The notes beneath the pieces are model-generated. The model was not told where the DNA came from. It ran no database searches and worked only from the letters and a program-made list of their open reading frames with translations. Positions 1 through 11,600 of a stretch of DNA of 64,000 bases are shown piece by piece. The translations under genes and the position numbers were made by a program. Within the stretch, counting starts at the first letter, position 1. The number at the start of each line of letters is the position of its first letter. The DNA lies in assembly GCA_015680685.1 (NCBI GenBank), contig MNCI01022555.1, forward strand, positions 2,264-66,263, in the 5' to 3' direction. Origin of the DNA: Gnetum montanum (Eukaryota > Streptophyta > Gnetopsida > Gnetales > Gnetaceae).

Positions 1-261
1 GGTATTTCCAGCTGCCGACGTTTTCCGTCGTTACAATGGTGTAAAACAAAAAATTAGAAAAGATTAATAACATAAAAATAAATAGATGTAAAACAAAGAA
101 CATGTAAAATAAAAAGTAGAAAAATGAAAAATGTGTAAAAAAAAATAGTTGAGAAACTGAGGAGCCACTTGAATGATTAGCATGGGTGGCTATCTCCTTC
201 ACAACTAAGTTGAAAGGAGGAGATTCAAAATATGGAGCATGGTTGTTCATTTGATGAAGTT
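1..261 (-). other. A1 non-coding region downstream of integrase
   Basis: No gene. On the minus strand the stretch at about 150-225 reads GGAGATAGCCACCCATGC followed by a TTTTACA-rich tract. The same order occurs in N2 at 51807-51960 (GGAGATGGCCACCTATGC, then TTTTACACATTTTTG units). This shared block shows that A1 and N2 have a common 3' internal region. Confidence 0.6.
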
Positions 262-1610
262 GTTGTTGTGTTAGCTAGCTTATGTTCATGGAAAGGTTTA
301 ATTTGTTGAATATTAACTAACTATTTCTTGTTTGGGCTCTCAAGTTTATAGATCATCATGCGCCTTGAAGAAAAATTTTCATAAATGATCTAAAGTACCT
401 TCCACAATGTTTGGAACTTAGTTCGTTGAGGTACATGTGTGGGGTTTGAGTAGAGAGCCTTATCTCTCGGTTGAAATTTAACTTTTATAATTTTTAGGTC
501 ATGATGCTTTTTTTTATAAGCCTTATGAAACTCATTAGATGATAAGGCTACTAGTCAATTTTTGTCTAGCAAGTTGAGATTCATTAGTCTTTCCTTTTGG
601 GCTAAACTTAAATCAAGGTCAAGGTCACAAGCCATTGAAAGTATACAAAGTTTAAATTGAATAGGAAGTGTTGGTAGTTTGCCATACATAAGCTCATAGG
701 GAGAGTAGCCTATAGAAAGTTTCCAATTTGAGTGATAAGCCCAAAGGGCATCATTTAGTTTTGTGTTCTAGTCCTTCCTATACTTGCTAATAGTTCTTGT
801 TAGTATCCTTGTGATTTCCCTATTAGTAACCTCAACTTGACCATTAGCTTGGGGATGGTAAGGTGTTGTGAGTTTGTGTTCAGTCCCCAAGTGTTGCATT
901 GGTTTCCAAAAAGTAGTGCCTGTAAAATGAGTTCTACTACCAGAAATTAATGCACATGGCACACCAAACTTGTTTACAACATTTTTCTATACAAACTGAG
1001 TAGCAATAGAAGATGTACAGTTGATGATGGCTACTGCTTCTACCCATTTTGTACAATAGTCAATAGTAACTATGATGTACGCCTTTTCATTTAACATGGG
1101 CATGATGGGACCCATGAAGTCAATGCCCCAAATGTCAAATAATTCTAATGGTTGAATCCATTGTTGAGGTTCCTCCATTCGAGTAGTTATTCCACCATCC
1201 TGTTGGCATTGTTCACAAGAGTAGATGAATTGATGAAAATCCCTAAAGAGTGTTGGCCAATAGTACCCTACCATTAGGATTTTAATGGTCATGCATCTCC
1301 TAGCATAGTGTCCTCCACAAGGACCTTCATGAGCATCTTGAAGCACACACAGTTGATCAGCATCAGGGACATTACAATGAACCAGGCCATCGATGCACAC
1401 CTTGTAGATGTGTTCATTGATTTCCATGAAGTGCTTTACTTGGTGAAGAAACTATTATTTCCTCCAGTGGTCCAACCCATGTGGCATATGCTAAGTGAGA
1501 ACATAGATAAGAATGTTTTCATACCATTTTGGCTCATTGGTCATTTGTTCAATTATTGTCCCAGCAAAGAGGAGTTCATTAGGAAACATATTAGATAGTG
1601 GATTTTCATC
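262..1610 (-). pseudogene. A1 integrase remnant
   Basis: Integrase catalyses insertion of retrotransposon cDNA into chromosomes. On the minus strand, from high to low coordinate, one sees an HHCC-type zinc region (GGHYARR ... CEQCQ, about 1330-1200), then the catalytic core start FDIWGIDFMGP (about 1105-1137) and YCTKWVEAVA. The core continues at 768-962 with YHPQANGQVE and TNREITRIL, the usual surroundings of the last catalytic Glu. It ends in a basic tail near 290 containing QQIKPFHEHKL. The frame breaks between about 962 and 987 and near 770. It directly follows the RNase H remnant. Lineage assignment to Athila is by motif wording only. Confidence 0.85.
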
Positions 1611-1639
1611 TTCTTTATCATCCCATTGCAATCAAGACA

Positions 1640-2060
1640 AGTGATTAGTGATCACATTCTCAATGCTTTTTCAATTTATGATTGTAAGATCAAATTCCTG
1701 CTAGATCACTAGCCACCATATGACATCGGGACTCACCATTGGATTATTCATTAGGAAACAAATGGCACTATAGTCTGAGTGCACAAACACATTGTATCCA
1801 AGCACATAATGTCTTAAATTCTCTGGAGCAAACACCACCACCATCAATTCTTTTTCTGTAGTGGTGTAGTTTAATTGTGCACCCACAATGCTTTAGTTGG
1901 TGTAGTGGATGTAGTATGGATGTTTCGTATCATCTAATTGCATTAGCATAGCTCCCAAAGCATACTTCAATGCATCTTTCATGATGTGAAATGGTCTAGA
2001 TTAATCAGGTCCTTGTAGAATTGGGGTTTCCACAAGTCTTTCTTTTAGTTTCTAGAATGC
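1640..2060 (-). pseudogene. A1 RNase H remnant
   Basis: RNase H removes the RNA strand during reverse transcription. The best stretch is 1701-1886, minus strand: GAQLNYTTTEKELMVVVFA, then HYVLGYNVFVHSDYSAI. The E of TEKEL and the D of HSDYSA match the conserved positions of the Ty3/gypsy RNase H fold. The upstream part (about 1890-2060) reads DASKYALGAVL-like only after allowing stops. It lies between RT and integrase as usual for the family. Confidence 0.75.
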
Positions 2061-2960
2061 TTAATCACATTTTGAGGTCTAGACAAAAGGAGCATCTTTC
2101 TTTGTTAGTTTAACAAATGATTTTGTGATCTTAGAGAAATTCTCTATGAATCTTTGATAGTAGCTAGTGTGTGCAAGGAATGACTGAACATCTTCAACTA
2201 TTTCTAGCTGGTAGGTTATTCCTTAGATGACCCTTATTTTTTAGGGTTCACCTCAATTCTTGCTTGTGATATTTTATGCCCTAATACAATGTCCTCCTAG
2301 ACCATGAGGTGATTTTTTTTCCAATTGAGCTACAAGTTAGTTTCAACACATTGTTTTAGCACTTACTCAAGGTGGTCTAGGACTTACTCAGATGTGGCTC
2401 CATAGGTGGAGAAGTCATCCTTGAATACTTCTACACCACTACTGATCTACTATTGATAAATGCTTAGGACTAGGCATTAAAATATGGTAGGGGCATTGCA
2501 TAGACCAAACAACATCTTACAATATGCAAAATTCCTCCAAGGAATTGTGAATGTTGTCTTTGCTTGGTCCTCTAGTGCAATTTGAATTTGGTTATAGCCA
2601 CTATAACCATCTAGGAAGCTATAGTAGCAATGCCCTAATATTGTGTCAAGCATCTAGTCAAGAAATGACAATGGAAAGTGATCTTCGAATGTCCCTATAT
2701 TTAGTAGCCTAAAATTGATGCAAACCTACCATTTGCCATCTTTCTTTGGGAAAATTATAAGTGGGCTAACCCACTCGCTATCTGTAATGGGATAGATGAA
2801 CCTTGCCTTGAGGAGTTGCTCAATTTCCTCCTTAATGATTTGCTCCAATTTGGGATTTAATTTCCTTTATGGCTATCATTTTGGATTCATGGCTAGGTCA
2901 GTGTAAATGTGATGCTAGCATATCCTAGGATCAATCCTTGTAAGTTCAGGATATAATCAA
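2061..2960 (-). pseudogene. A1 reverse transcriptase remnant
   Basis: Minus-strand reading gives the RT finger and palm in order: an entry like YPITDSEWVSP (about 2800-2770), FPKKDGKW, then SFLDGYSGYNQIQIALEDQ (about 2620-2560), then FGLCNAP, and the active-site box at 2412-2426 read as FKDDF, where families normally have F/Y-x-DD. The two Asp codons remain. Stops interrupt the frame in at least five places, most of them TAG. The Athila-like wording (FLDGYSGYNQI, STYGAT, LGHKVSS) supports the lineage. It cannot be active. Confidence 0.85.
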
Positions 2961-3373
2961 GCAAAAGCTATTGACCATATTTCAAATACCTTCAACAACA
3001 TATCTTTTTTTTCTAGAGCAACTCTTATAATTAGCTTATTATTTTTCAAAAATACATATTTTATTCCAACTAGTAGCATTTTTACTTCAAGGGGTTGTTG
3101 CTTGAAGTTCTTAGGAATTTCCAACTCTCCCCAATAGGTATCATCATTTGTATCATCAAAGAGTTGGTGATGAACTTGCTCTAGTTCATCCATGCTTGTG
3201 ACATATTCACACGTTAAGCTCTCAGCTGGTTTCATGCATAGTGTGCTACTTTCTAAATCAGCGTTCAACCATTGGGTGCCCTCCTATTTTATGGCTACTA
3301 TGTATAGACACCTTTAAATTTCTACTTGTAGCACATACTACTAGCATGTAGAGATGGATGCTCACTTGATGGC

Positions 3374-3800
3374 CTAGATTTTTTGCACACAATTGCACTT
3401 ACTATTACTGTACACAATGCATGGAACTCTCTTTTTCTCGATCTTTCCAAATGAACTTTCTTTAGAGATTTTTAGTGAAAGATCTTTGATGCCCATTCTT
3501 GAATCTATTTTTTTTAGCCATGCTCTTCCCATGATGATTGGAAAGTCCCCTTTGCAGTTCTCCACTTTGATTACCAAGAAGTTGGTAGGATAAGACCACC
3601 CATAGACAGTGGTCACAATGTCTTCTATCAGTTCCAATGGAACGGTGATGGACTGGTCTACCAATTCTAATCTGATGTTGCCCTTCTTAAGAGGAGGTAG
3701 GTTCTAGGTAGCGTACATATCATGAGTAATCAAATTAACACTAAAGCCTAAATTTAGAAGATTCTTTTATGGTTTGTTTCTAACAATCTATAAATAAATT
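3374..3800 (-). pseudogene. A1 aspartic protease remnant
   Basis: Retropepsin-type protease that would process the Gag-Pol polyprotein. The open stretch 3374-3664 (minus) contains QSITVPLELIEDIV, VIKVENCKGDFPIIMGRAWL and a charged tail. Upstream, about 3770-3720, the active-site loop reads NLGFSVNLIT, where Athila-type proteases usually have D-[LS]-G-[AS]-x-V-N-L; the catalytic Asp appears to be Asn here. A near copy, antisense to its surroundings, lies at 51388-51557. Between protease and RT, 2957-3268 is an open acidic linker with no recognised domain. Confidence 0.75.
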
Positions 3801-3959
3801 AGAGAACTTCTAGTATCAGCTAATTTCCTAGGAATGTTTCCTGCAAAAATCCAATTAGACATGATGTGAGTAAGCATTATGGTATGAATACTTGGTAGAG
3901 TTTGGGTTGAAGGAGGCTTGAAGGAATCTGATATGGAGGAAGAGGTAGGAGTAGGATTG

Positions 3960-6374
3960 TCAACTGCAAGTGTAGGTGAAGGCTTAGGTGGACTATGGGG
4001 TCAAAACAAAGGTCTTTTCTTTGATAAGGCATTCAACCCCTCTGATTGATGGTTGGGTTGCAAATTAATAGCCCTCGTAGCATTATGTTGTTATGGTTAA
4101 GTGGGAAATTCACCTTGCATTGGTGGAGCAAGTGGTAGCTATGCAACTGGAGGAGGAGTATATTGCAAGGACAAGAGGAGGATAAGGATAGGGGGTAGCA
4201 TCCCTTATTTTATGTAGAGATGGAGTTCAATAATAGTCATAAGGGTAATAGTAAGGTTGTAATTGAGAAATGTGACTGGAAGAGTCACATGGAGACATGG
4301 GTTGTTGAATGTGGTAACCATATGGATCAAGCTACCAGTAACGGTATTGTTGCCTTGGAAGTGTAAGTGCCCATGATTGTGGTTGCTACCATTGTTGATA
4401 TTATTTGTATGATTGCAATGGAGCTCCACCTAGATAATACAGTTGTTGCTAGAAAAACTGTCAGAGATTACCTTGAGGATAAGGTAACCTTCTAGATGTT
4501 TTCCTTTGTATAAGTTGTGGATGTAAGGCATACACTGCAGATTCCTAGAGATGTAACACAATGGGGTAACATCCCTTAAGATGTTCATGCTAGTAGACAT
4601 CACATCCATTATCATCATCTAATTCATTATTTACAACCTCTTATACTGTAGTAATTTTACCCTTACCTTTGTAATATGCACGTTCAGCTTCTTTGCGTCT
4701 CTTGTGCTCATGATCACTACCTTGTTCTCAAGACTCTTTAGTAATTTTGAGGACAACTTGAAATCTTCTATCCATGGAGTCTCTTGACTAATTAACCTTG
4801 GTCATAAGTTTAGATTGGAATTGTTAAAGTGGTAAAGTTTTTTTATGCATCTCCTTGTCAAATACGGATTCATCCTTATTGTCACAAAATCGAGCCTCCC
4901 TCTTGTAGATGGAAGGATTGCAGTTGTACTTCTATGCATGTTCTCTTTTATTGAGTTCATCCTCCTCTTTTGAAAATTTCTTTATTAACCTCTGTAGCTG
5001 ATTGATAGTTAGTTCTAAAAATCATCCTTGGGCATAGACACAAAGGGGTTTTTCTCATTTCATTACAAAGCCTATCTACAATGTGGTGGAGTTGAGCCAA
5101 ATGAGAAAAATCATGGCTCAGGCATTTGTGTGTCAAGGCATAGTATTAGCCAATGATAGCATCCAAGGGTTCATGTGCACCTTGTTTCCATCCTTGAATT
5201 TTCTTCCTTAAGTTAACACTTTGGAGTACGTTTGATACTTATCATTAAACATTTCAAGCATGGTACTCCATCGTTTAATAGATTCTGATTCTAAGAACTG
5301 GTACTAGTTCTTTGCTTCTTTGATGAGTGTCCTAGGAAACAACTTCATTTTCTATCATTTGTTCTCTATGTTTTGCAAGGCACATGCATCTTGGAAAGCT
5401 TGAAGATGGTTCTTCAGATTAGAGTTATATCCTCCTTCAAATCAAGGAATATTGTTCATGTCTAACTGTTTGATTTGATTATCTTTCACATGCCTTGTTG
5501 GGATTCTAACTAACTCTACAATGTTAAGCATACTTTAGGTAGCAAATAGAGGCTCATTGAGGCCTTGATCATGGTGCCTATGATGCCCTCTACTATCCAT
5601 TCATTCATGGAAATGCACTTCTCTTGAACATCTACATCCTTGATCTTACCTATCTTGATGGTCCTATTGGTTGTTTCTTTCATTTTGATCACCACCATCA
5701 CGATCTTATATTTTTCTATCACAGTTAGAGCTAGAAGAAGATGATGATGATGAAGGGGAAGAGGAAGGAGAACCAACACCATCATGGTGCCTGCTACTAC
5801 CTCTTCAGTGATTACAACCATGGTCACAATCTTGCTTCTTGCTTGCATCCTTGTCTTGACTTGCCCCTCTAGGTCTTACTTTGTAATTAGATCCCTTGTT
5901 ACCATAATCAAGATTGTAAATTGTGGAGTGTAGATTCTAGTTTTGACCTTCAACATCAAAGTTAAAGAGAGGAGCATCATTGAGTGGAAGATCCTGACTA
6001 GCTTGTTGACACAACAAGAATAGAGAATCATTAAGTCCTTAGTGTTACTCTAGCTGTCAATCTCACAGGCATTGTGCTTTGGTGGGTTGAAAATCCCTAG
6101 CATTGAGATCTTCCATGACATATTACTCATGGTAGTTTTGAAGACCACATCATGCAAGTATTTAATAAAGGATTGTAGGAGCAGCATGATTAGGCAACAA
6201 CATGATGTTTCCCTCCATGTCATGCCACCACAGTTGTTCATCTTAATGTAGGGTGAAGGTGAAGTTTGGCACATACTCATCAAGATGAGTATATGTAATT
6301 TAGTACTATTGAGGCTTGGATGGATGAACATTATCAGGCTTGGGTAGAGAAGCACTCTTGTGAGAAGAATACAT
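3960..6374 (-). pseudogene. A1 gag remnant
   Basis: Gag forms the virus-like particle. The start is the minus-strand ATG at 6374-6372, about 160 bases after the LTR, matching N2 where the gag ATG is 142 bases after the LTR. The capsid-like gag domain lies near 5440-5220 (minus; NHLQAFQDACALQNIENK, EAKNWYQ-like, WSTMLEMFNDKYQTYS), matching N1 and N2 gag. A Ser/Arg/Asp-rich low-complexity stretch sits at 5516-5848 and a Pro/Gln-rich C-terminal part at about 4000-4450. Frameshifts and stops occur throughout, and no clear CCHC knuckle was seen. Confidence 0.75.
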
Positions 6375-6515
6375 TGTCGATTAGTGAAACAAAAATCATA
6401 GTGTGCTCTGAGAACTTGATGCAGTAATTTTAACGCAAGATATGACTCTTGGGTTCATTCCAATGATTTAAATACTTTCACTAGATCCTATATAGCACAC
6501 AAAACAAAAAAAATG

Positions 6516-6533
6516 TCCTCAAAAATGGTGCCA
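6516..6533 (-). other. A1 primer binding site (tRNA-Asp type)
   Basis: The minus strand reads TGGCACCATTTTTGAGGA directly after the LTR end. Plant tRNA-Asp(GUC) ends so that its complement is TGGCGCCGTTGCCGGGGA; the differences are mostly C-to-T and G-to-A. N1 and N2 keep better versions in the same place. Confidence 0.7.
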
Positions 6534-7263
6534 ATGATGAGCAACAAGGTACCCATATGCCCAACCATATGAATCACTAAGGCGTTAGGCACGATCTGGT
6601 TGAATTCTGTGGACTTATAGTCATCTCATACACTAGTTCCTCTAGGAAGTGAAATAGCATTGAGAATGTTCATTGTATTTCCAACTACACTTGTGAGGCT
6701 CAAGGGTATGGTTTAAGTGTAATTGGGGTCTATGAATTTTTATCATTTTATGTTTTATGGATGTAATCACCTACAACAAGAATAAAAGGTAGAGTAGATT
6801 GAAACTTATGTGTATTGCCTAGCTAGCCTAACACAAGTAACTGCTTCACTTTCCTAGACACATCCTAAACACATATAGCACTACTGGACTACCAAACATT
6901 AAGTGTTGCTAGGATACCAAGTACTATATGAATGCTCGAAGTGGTCATGCTTATGTTCATTAATTGCTTAAAATAAATTTCTTAATCAAATGTATTAAAG
7001 TAAAGAAAAAGAAAGTATAATGCATTAAAGAAAATATTAAGCTATTCTTAGTGCTGAAAAAATGGTCAAAAGAGTTCATTTTATTCCTATCACACTACTG
7101 CACTTAGGTACATTAGTGCTTGAACAAAGAACCGTACACACTTAAGACTTCTTCTGTGGGCACTTAGAAAATATTCTAACTCTAAGGAAAATAAATTGCA
7201 AGAGCTTCACTACTTTGACTAAGAATGATAAAAAACTTACTTCAAATGGGAGCCTAGGTGTAG

Positions 7264-7271
7264 TATTTATA
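7264..7271 (-). promoter_or_regulatory. A1 LTR TATA box
   Basis: The minus strand reads TATAAATA, about 70 bases downstream of the ACGT-core site at 7341-7352. The same octamer sits at the matching place in N1, N2 and the right-hand LTR. Confidence 0.7.
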
Positions 7272-7340
7272 GACTTGAAGAATATACCCTAATGTCAGAT
7301 ATTTGACATCAGATCTAGGCCCCATGTGACATCAAGACCC

Positions 7341-7352
7341 TGACGTCACGTG
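7341..7352. promoter_or_regulatory. Overlapping TGACGTCA and CACGTG sites in A1 U3
   Basis: TGACGTCA (7341-7348) overlaps CACGTG (7347-7352). Both are palindromic ACGT-core sequences known as binding sites of plant bZIP factors (CACGTG also of bHLH). The distance of about 70 bases to the TATA box is typical of an upstream promoter element. Function here is inferred only. Confidence 0.5.
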
Positions 7353-7446
7353 CCCGATGTCGTGGTTGACACAAATAGTGGTTCATTAGATATGTTAGTA
7401 GATCAAAGTAGAACATAAAAAATCTAGTGGTTATCTTCATTCACAC

Positions 7447-8290
7447 ATCATTCTAGTGTGGAAATGGGAAACTATTGACATGAACTTCATAGCAAAATTA
7501 TCTTGTACTAGGAGTAGGAAAGATTCCATTCTGGTTATCATAGATCTTCTAATCAAATATTCTACTTTTTGGCTATAAAAGTGATAGCTAGTGTAGAAGC
7601 TATTTTTATTAGAAATTACTAGATTATATGAATTTTACAATAAGAATATGTTAGAACAAGATCTTAAATTCACTTCCAAATTCTAGTAGTATTTTTAGAA
7701 GATTCTAAGTTCTATGCTAAATCTAAACTTAGCATATCACTCATAGACAGATTATTAAATAAAGAGAATGAATCAGATTTTAGAAGGTATGCTTTGAGCT
7801 TGCAATTTGAACTATAAATATAGTTTCTTAGAATAATAGTTATCAAGCAAGTTTGAAAGTATTATCTTATGAAGTGTTGTATGATAGACCTTGCAATACA
7901 TATGTTTTCTAGGATGTTATAGAGGATAGATAGAGGACCAGAATAGAAATCATTAGTAAGGCTATAGAATATATTAAGGTTATCAAAGGTAGACTATAAA
8001 TAGTATAGGATAAATATAAAAATTATGTTAACAATCAAAGACAACCATTGAATTTCAATTTTGGTAAATATCTTTTTTCTCAAAGTTTAATTACTAAAAG
8101 GATTTATGATATTTGTAAGAAGAGGAAAGGTAGCTCCTTGCTATATCGTTCCCATTCCAACTTTGAGAAAAATTGGTGAAGTTAGATATCATCTTGACTT
8201 TCCATAATAGTTGTAGTTAATTCACAATGTTTTTCATGTTTTTATGTTGTGGATGTATATTATAGATCCTAGTTACATGATAGATTGGAT
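7447..8290 (+). pseudogene. Chromovirus-type integrase C-terminal remnant
   Basis: Plus-strand reading gives the second half of a Ty3/gypsy integrase: WE-TIDMNF near 7460, a DSILVIIDLLIKY-like box near 7520, then a core with RLYEFYNKN and KFTSKF-like wording near 7620-7690. The C-terminal part at about 8060-8270 reads like the K-[VI]-FLKV / GKVAPCYI / NSQCF module of chromovirus integrases. Many stops are present. It ends just before a purine tract and an LTR start, as expected. Everything upstream of the integrase is missing, cut off where A1 begins. Confidence 0.7.
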
Positions 8291-8304
8291 GTGCAAGGTG
8301 TGGT

Positions 8305-8350
8305 GGTGGTGAGGGGTGAGGAGGGGAGAGGAAGAGGAGAAAGGGAAAAG
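8305..8350 (+). other. Chromovirus polypurine tract
   Basis: A run of almost pure A and G of about 40 bases, including GAGGAGGGGAGAGG, lies directly before TGTAAC at 8351. This is the plus-strand primer position of an LTR retrotransposon. Confidence 0.65.
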
Positions 8351-8695
8351 TGTAACATCCATACCTTAGATATCTTGAATTCTTGATATGTTTGTAATAT
8401 ATCTTAGCTAAAATTAATATATTTTTGATCTAAACTCTTGATATCTTATTTGCTAACCTATGTCTTATGCTTTATTAATCTTTTTTTTTTTGGTGATTTG
8501 AGCTATGTGCTTTGCTATATCCTTTTTAATTATATTTTTCTTTTTAATATAGTTTAATGTTTTTATTTTCCATTTTATTTTATTTTAGTTTCATTTTTCT
8601 TTTCAGTATTTTTTAAATATTTTTATATTTTTAGTATTTAATTTTTTTCTTTTAATCTAGCATATGCACACTAACTATTTTATTGGATTTTTAAA
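8351..8695 (+). repeat. Start of chromovirus 3' LTR, truncated
   Basis: Begins TGTAACATCC right after the purine tract; TGTAACACCC-like starts are common in Tekay/Del-type chromovirus LTRs. The sequence is very T-rich with no gene. The end is not visible because minus-strand LTR sequence of another family begins around 8696. Confidence 0.55.
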
Positions 8696-11600
8696 TTAGT
8701 AGGTTGTTATAGTAGGGGAATGGACCTACCTTAAGAAACAACTTATACTAATTACTCATTTTAGATGGCTATTGGTATTTGTTACCACTAAGGCATGGAT
8801 ACCTTAAGTAGCTTTTGCTGGTACAATTGAGCTAAATATGGCTCAATATTTTTAACAATGAAAAGTCTTCCTAAAAATGTGCTATTTTATATGTAGTTAA
8901 TGACTATCCCATGTATTTATTTCTTAGCATAATTAAAGGAAATTGAATAGCTTCCCTATAATCATAGCCTTAAACCTTCCATAACTAATATAATGGATGA
9001 GTGGTTTTATGGAAGCTATCAATATTTAATTCTGAGATACCTATTAGCTAATTTTCTAAAGCTAAATCACAAAAGTTTTTCTAGATAGAGTAGAAGACTA
9101 TGGTTAAAAGATTATTTAAAAAGCTCAAAATTTGATAAAGATGACATTACTACTATGTTAGAATAATTTAGAATGGACACATAAAATCTATCTTATTTAA
9201 CTAGAATAATAGAAACAAGTTAAACCTCAACTCATAGAGAAAATAGCCTATTCCAAAGCTGACATTTCATCCAAACATAGCTATGTAAAGACTAGGCTAG
9301 ACATGTAGGAAAAAACTATTCAATATACTTGCCATTTGAAAAATAAAAACTACAAAAAATAGATAGAACCTATTTAAAATGCCATTAGGAAAAAGTTGTT
9401 TTACAAGATTTTCTTTTCTCAAATTCCTTCTTAGAATCCCTTCTTATAACAAATCTACTTTAGGCTTTATATAGCAACCTTTGGAATTTATAACAGTTTC
9501 CAAAATTAAGGCTCTAATTACCTTATGTTATCCTTATATAATTGTAAATTGTTGGATAACTATTTGGTCTCTTGATAAATTCTCCTCATTCTTTGAATCT
9601 AGAGTCCTTCAACTGATAGTTGTTAAGATGACCTTTCATGATTAAGAAGAGCCTTAATAGCTTAATCCATTATATCTACTTTAGTATCATTAAGCATATT
9701 TAAGACTTCTTCATTGCTTGTTTCTTGTAGACCTATTTTAGTTATGGAATTGGTTATTTGTATTAAAGTAGCTCCTACATTGGCACAAACTTGCTCCAAT
9801 TCCAACTTCTTCTTAGTAGTTTCACTCATGATTCCAGTAACTACCATTATCATCATATCTAAAAAATCTTGTTTATATTGGGGTAATAGCTCTCTTTTAG
9901 CTCTAGTTAGATCAAAAAATTCCTACACCTTTCTATCCATCTACATAAATATGGCTTTTTTTTTCTTGAATTTTAGTTGTTTCAACCATTGTCTCTCTCA
10001 TCCTTCCCTTGCTATAATTCATTTTTATGATAATTTCATTAAACCTTGGTTGACCTAGGTGTGAATGATCTAAAGCCTTAGCTTTTTTGATCTACTCTAA
10101 TTCTAAACTTAACATGGCTAATCTTTCTTTCATTTGAACTACTTCCTGCTCATTTTATAGCAATGATTCCTTGACAGTTATCATTACTTTGAGCTATTCA
10201 TTTTACTCTTTAGATTTTTTAAATTCATCTCACAACATTGATGTCTCATGTTCCTTTTGCACTAGAAAATATTTAATTTTAGGTATCTAATTGTTAGCTA
10301 TGTGTTCCATATCTTTAATTAGAATTGTTATAGTCTTTGATATATCTTGATGAGACATCATGAGCTTTTTTTTAAGTTTGTAAATCATCCTCTTGATACT
10401 AAAAGATGACATCAGCTTTCATTTCTGGCTTTGTGATTAGCTTCTGGCTAACAATGATACATCCTTTTTTTCTTTGACTCTAAATGGCTGAGCTACTTCT
10501 CTCATTAACTATCTTGATGGAAAGTCAAGGATTGAAGATAAGCTTCCTTCTTTCTATTATTTTTGTAACTACTACTGTTGTTCATTTGATTTTTGTTGTT
10601 TCAAAATTTGTTACTACTATAACTCTTTTAACCTTTGTTGCTCTGGAAGTTGTTATTTTTGCAGTTCTTCTTTGGTCCTTGCTTGCTTGACCTTTTTTTT
10701 TCTCATGGCTCTAACTCTTGCATATTCAACTCCATCAAGAGAAAACCTTTCATTAGTCATGACATTTTCTAGTTCTGTTAGCTTCTAGGAAAATTTTTTT
10801 TCTTCCATTTGAGCCAAGAATTATTCTAACAAGTCTCTTGCTAAGGAATGATACCTATCTTCCATCCATCTACATACTTTGATAACTAGAGCATCACAGG
10901 CTATGACCAATAGCTTCATCGATAGGATCTTTTAGGTTGCATTAGAGCTTCATCTTTGTCTTTATTTACTTCCCTGTTAGTTTTCTTAAGATAGACTACT
11001 TTTTTTTCATATGGCTAATGACTTTCTAGTCTTATTAGTTGACTATATTCTCCTTGGAACTAGAGGAAAGTTGCATTATTCTTTGTATCTTCTAGTTATT
11101 TATCTTAAAAGCCTTGATTTGATAAATTCCCAAATGCTAAATTTTATAGGGAAAACTTCCTTATGCTTATAGTCATGCCATAGAGGACTTTCTGACATCT
11201 AATGCCCAAGCCTTATGGATGCCAAATAAGAAGCCATAGATCTTGGTAATTTAAAGGCCTTTCCTTCAAAACCTACTATGAGAATTTGAGTGTAGTGAAT
11301 ATTTAGAAAGATAGTCCAATGAAACTTTTCCTTTATTTAATTAATGAATTTTTGGTTAAATCTTGGTGGAAAAGCTTCTAAAATTAGCTTGATAAAGTGG
11401 GGATAAAAAAATTCATTAAGAACTCTAAAGCTTGTTCACCAAATTAGCTCCTTTGATGTACAATTAGGAAGAAATCATAACAAGGGTCTTCCAAATGAGC
11501 TCTCCTTTGTGATGCATAATTAATAAAAATTGGGGCTATTCTCTTAGGTTCTAGAACCTCAGTCAATAAATAATTTAGTAAGAATGAGCTGATATTCAAT

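Larger units (their letters stand above)
1..7371 (-). mobile_element. Athila-like Ty3/gypsy retrotransposon A1, 3' end off the window
   Basis: Reading the minus strand from 7371 downward gives 5' LTR, primer site, gag, protease, RT, RNase H and integrase in the normal Ty3/gypsy order. The tRNA-Asp-type primer site and the RT/RNase H wording (FLDGYSGYNQI-like, YTTTEKEL) fit the Athila lineage. The 3' LTR would lie left of position 1. The element abuts a plus-strand chromovirus integrase at 7372, so it probably inserted there, but the other flank and its target duplication cannot be seen. Coding parts have many stops and frameshifts, so the copy is dead. Confidence 0.85.
6535..7371 (-). repeat. 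A1 5' LTR
   Basis: The LTR 3' end appears as TGATGA at 6535-6540 (minus strand TCATCA). It is followed by GTACC and a GAATTCTGTGGACT block that matches the right-hand LTR (62801-62870) and the N2 LTRs. A TATA box lies at 7264-7271. The outer end is placed at 7371, where the minus strand reads TGTCAACCACG; this is a best guess because the second LTR is outside the window. Its U3 carries GACATC/GATGTC motifs and an ACGT-core site instead of the GATATC palindromes of the other LTRs. Confidence 0.75.

Noticed and set aside
987-1427. A 146-residue open frame that could be taken for a host gene
   Set aside because: It is the zinc and core part of the A1 integrase (CEQCQ, IDFMGP) in order with RNase H and the rest of pol.
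5516-5848. Minus-strand 110-residue frame as a separate gene
   Set aside because: Low-complexity segment of A1 gag read in a shifted frame (Ser/Arg/Asp-rich); no domain.
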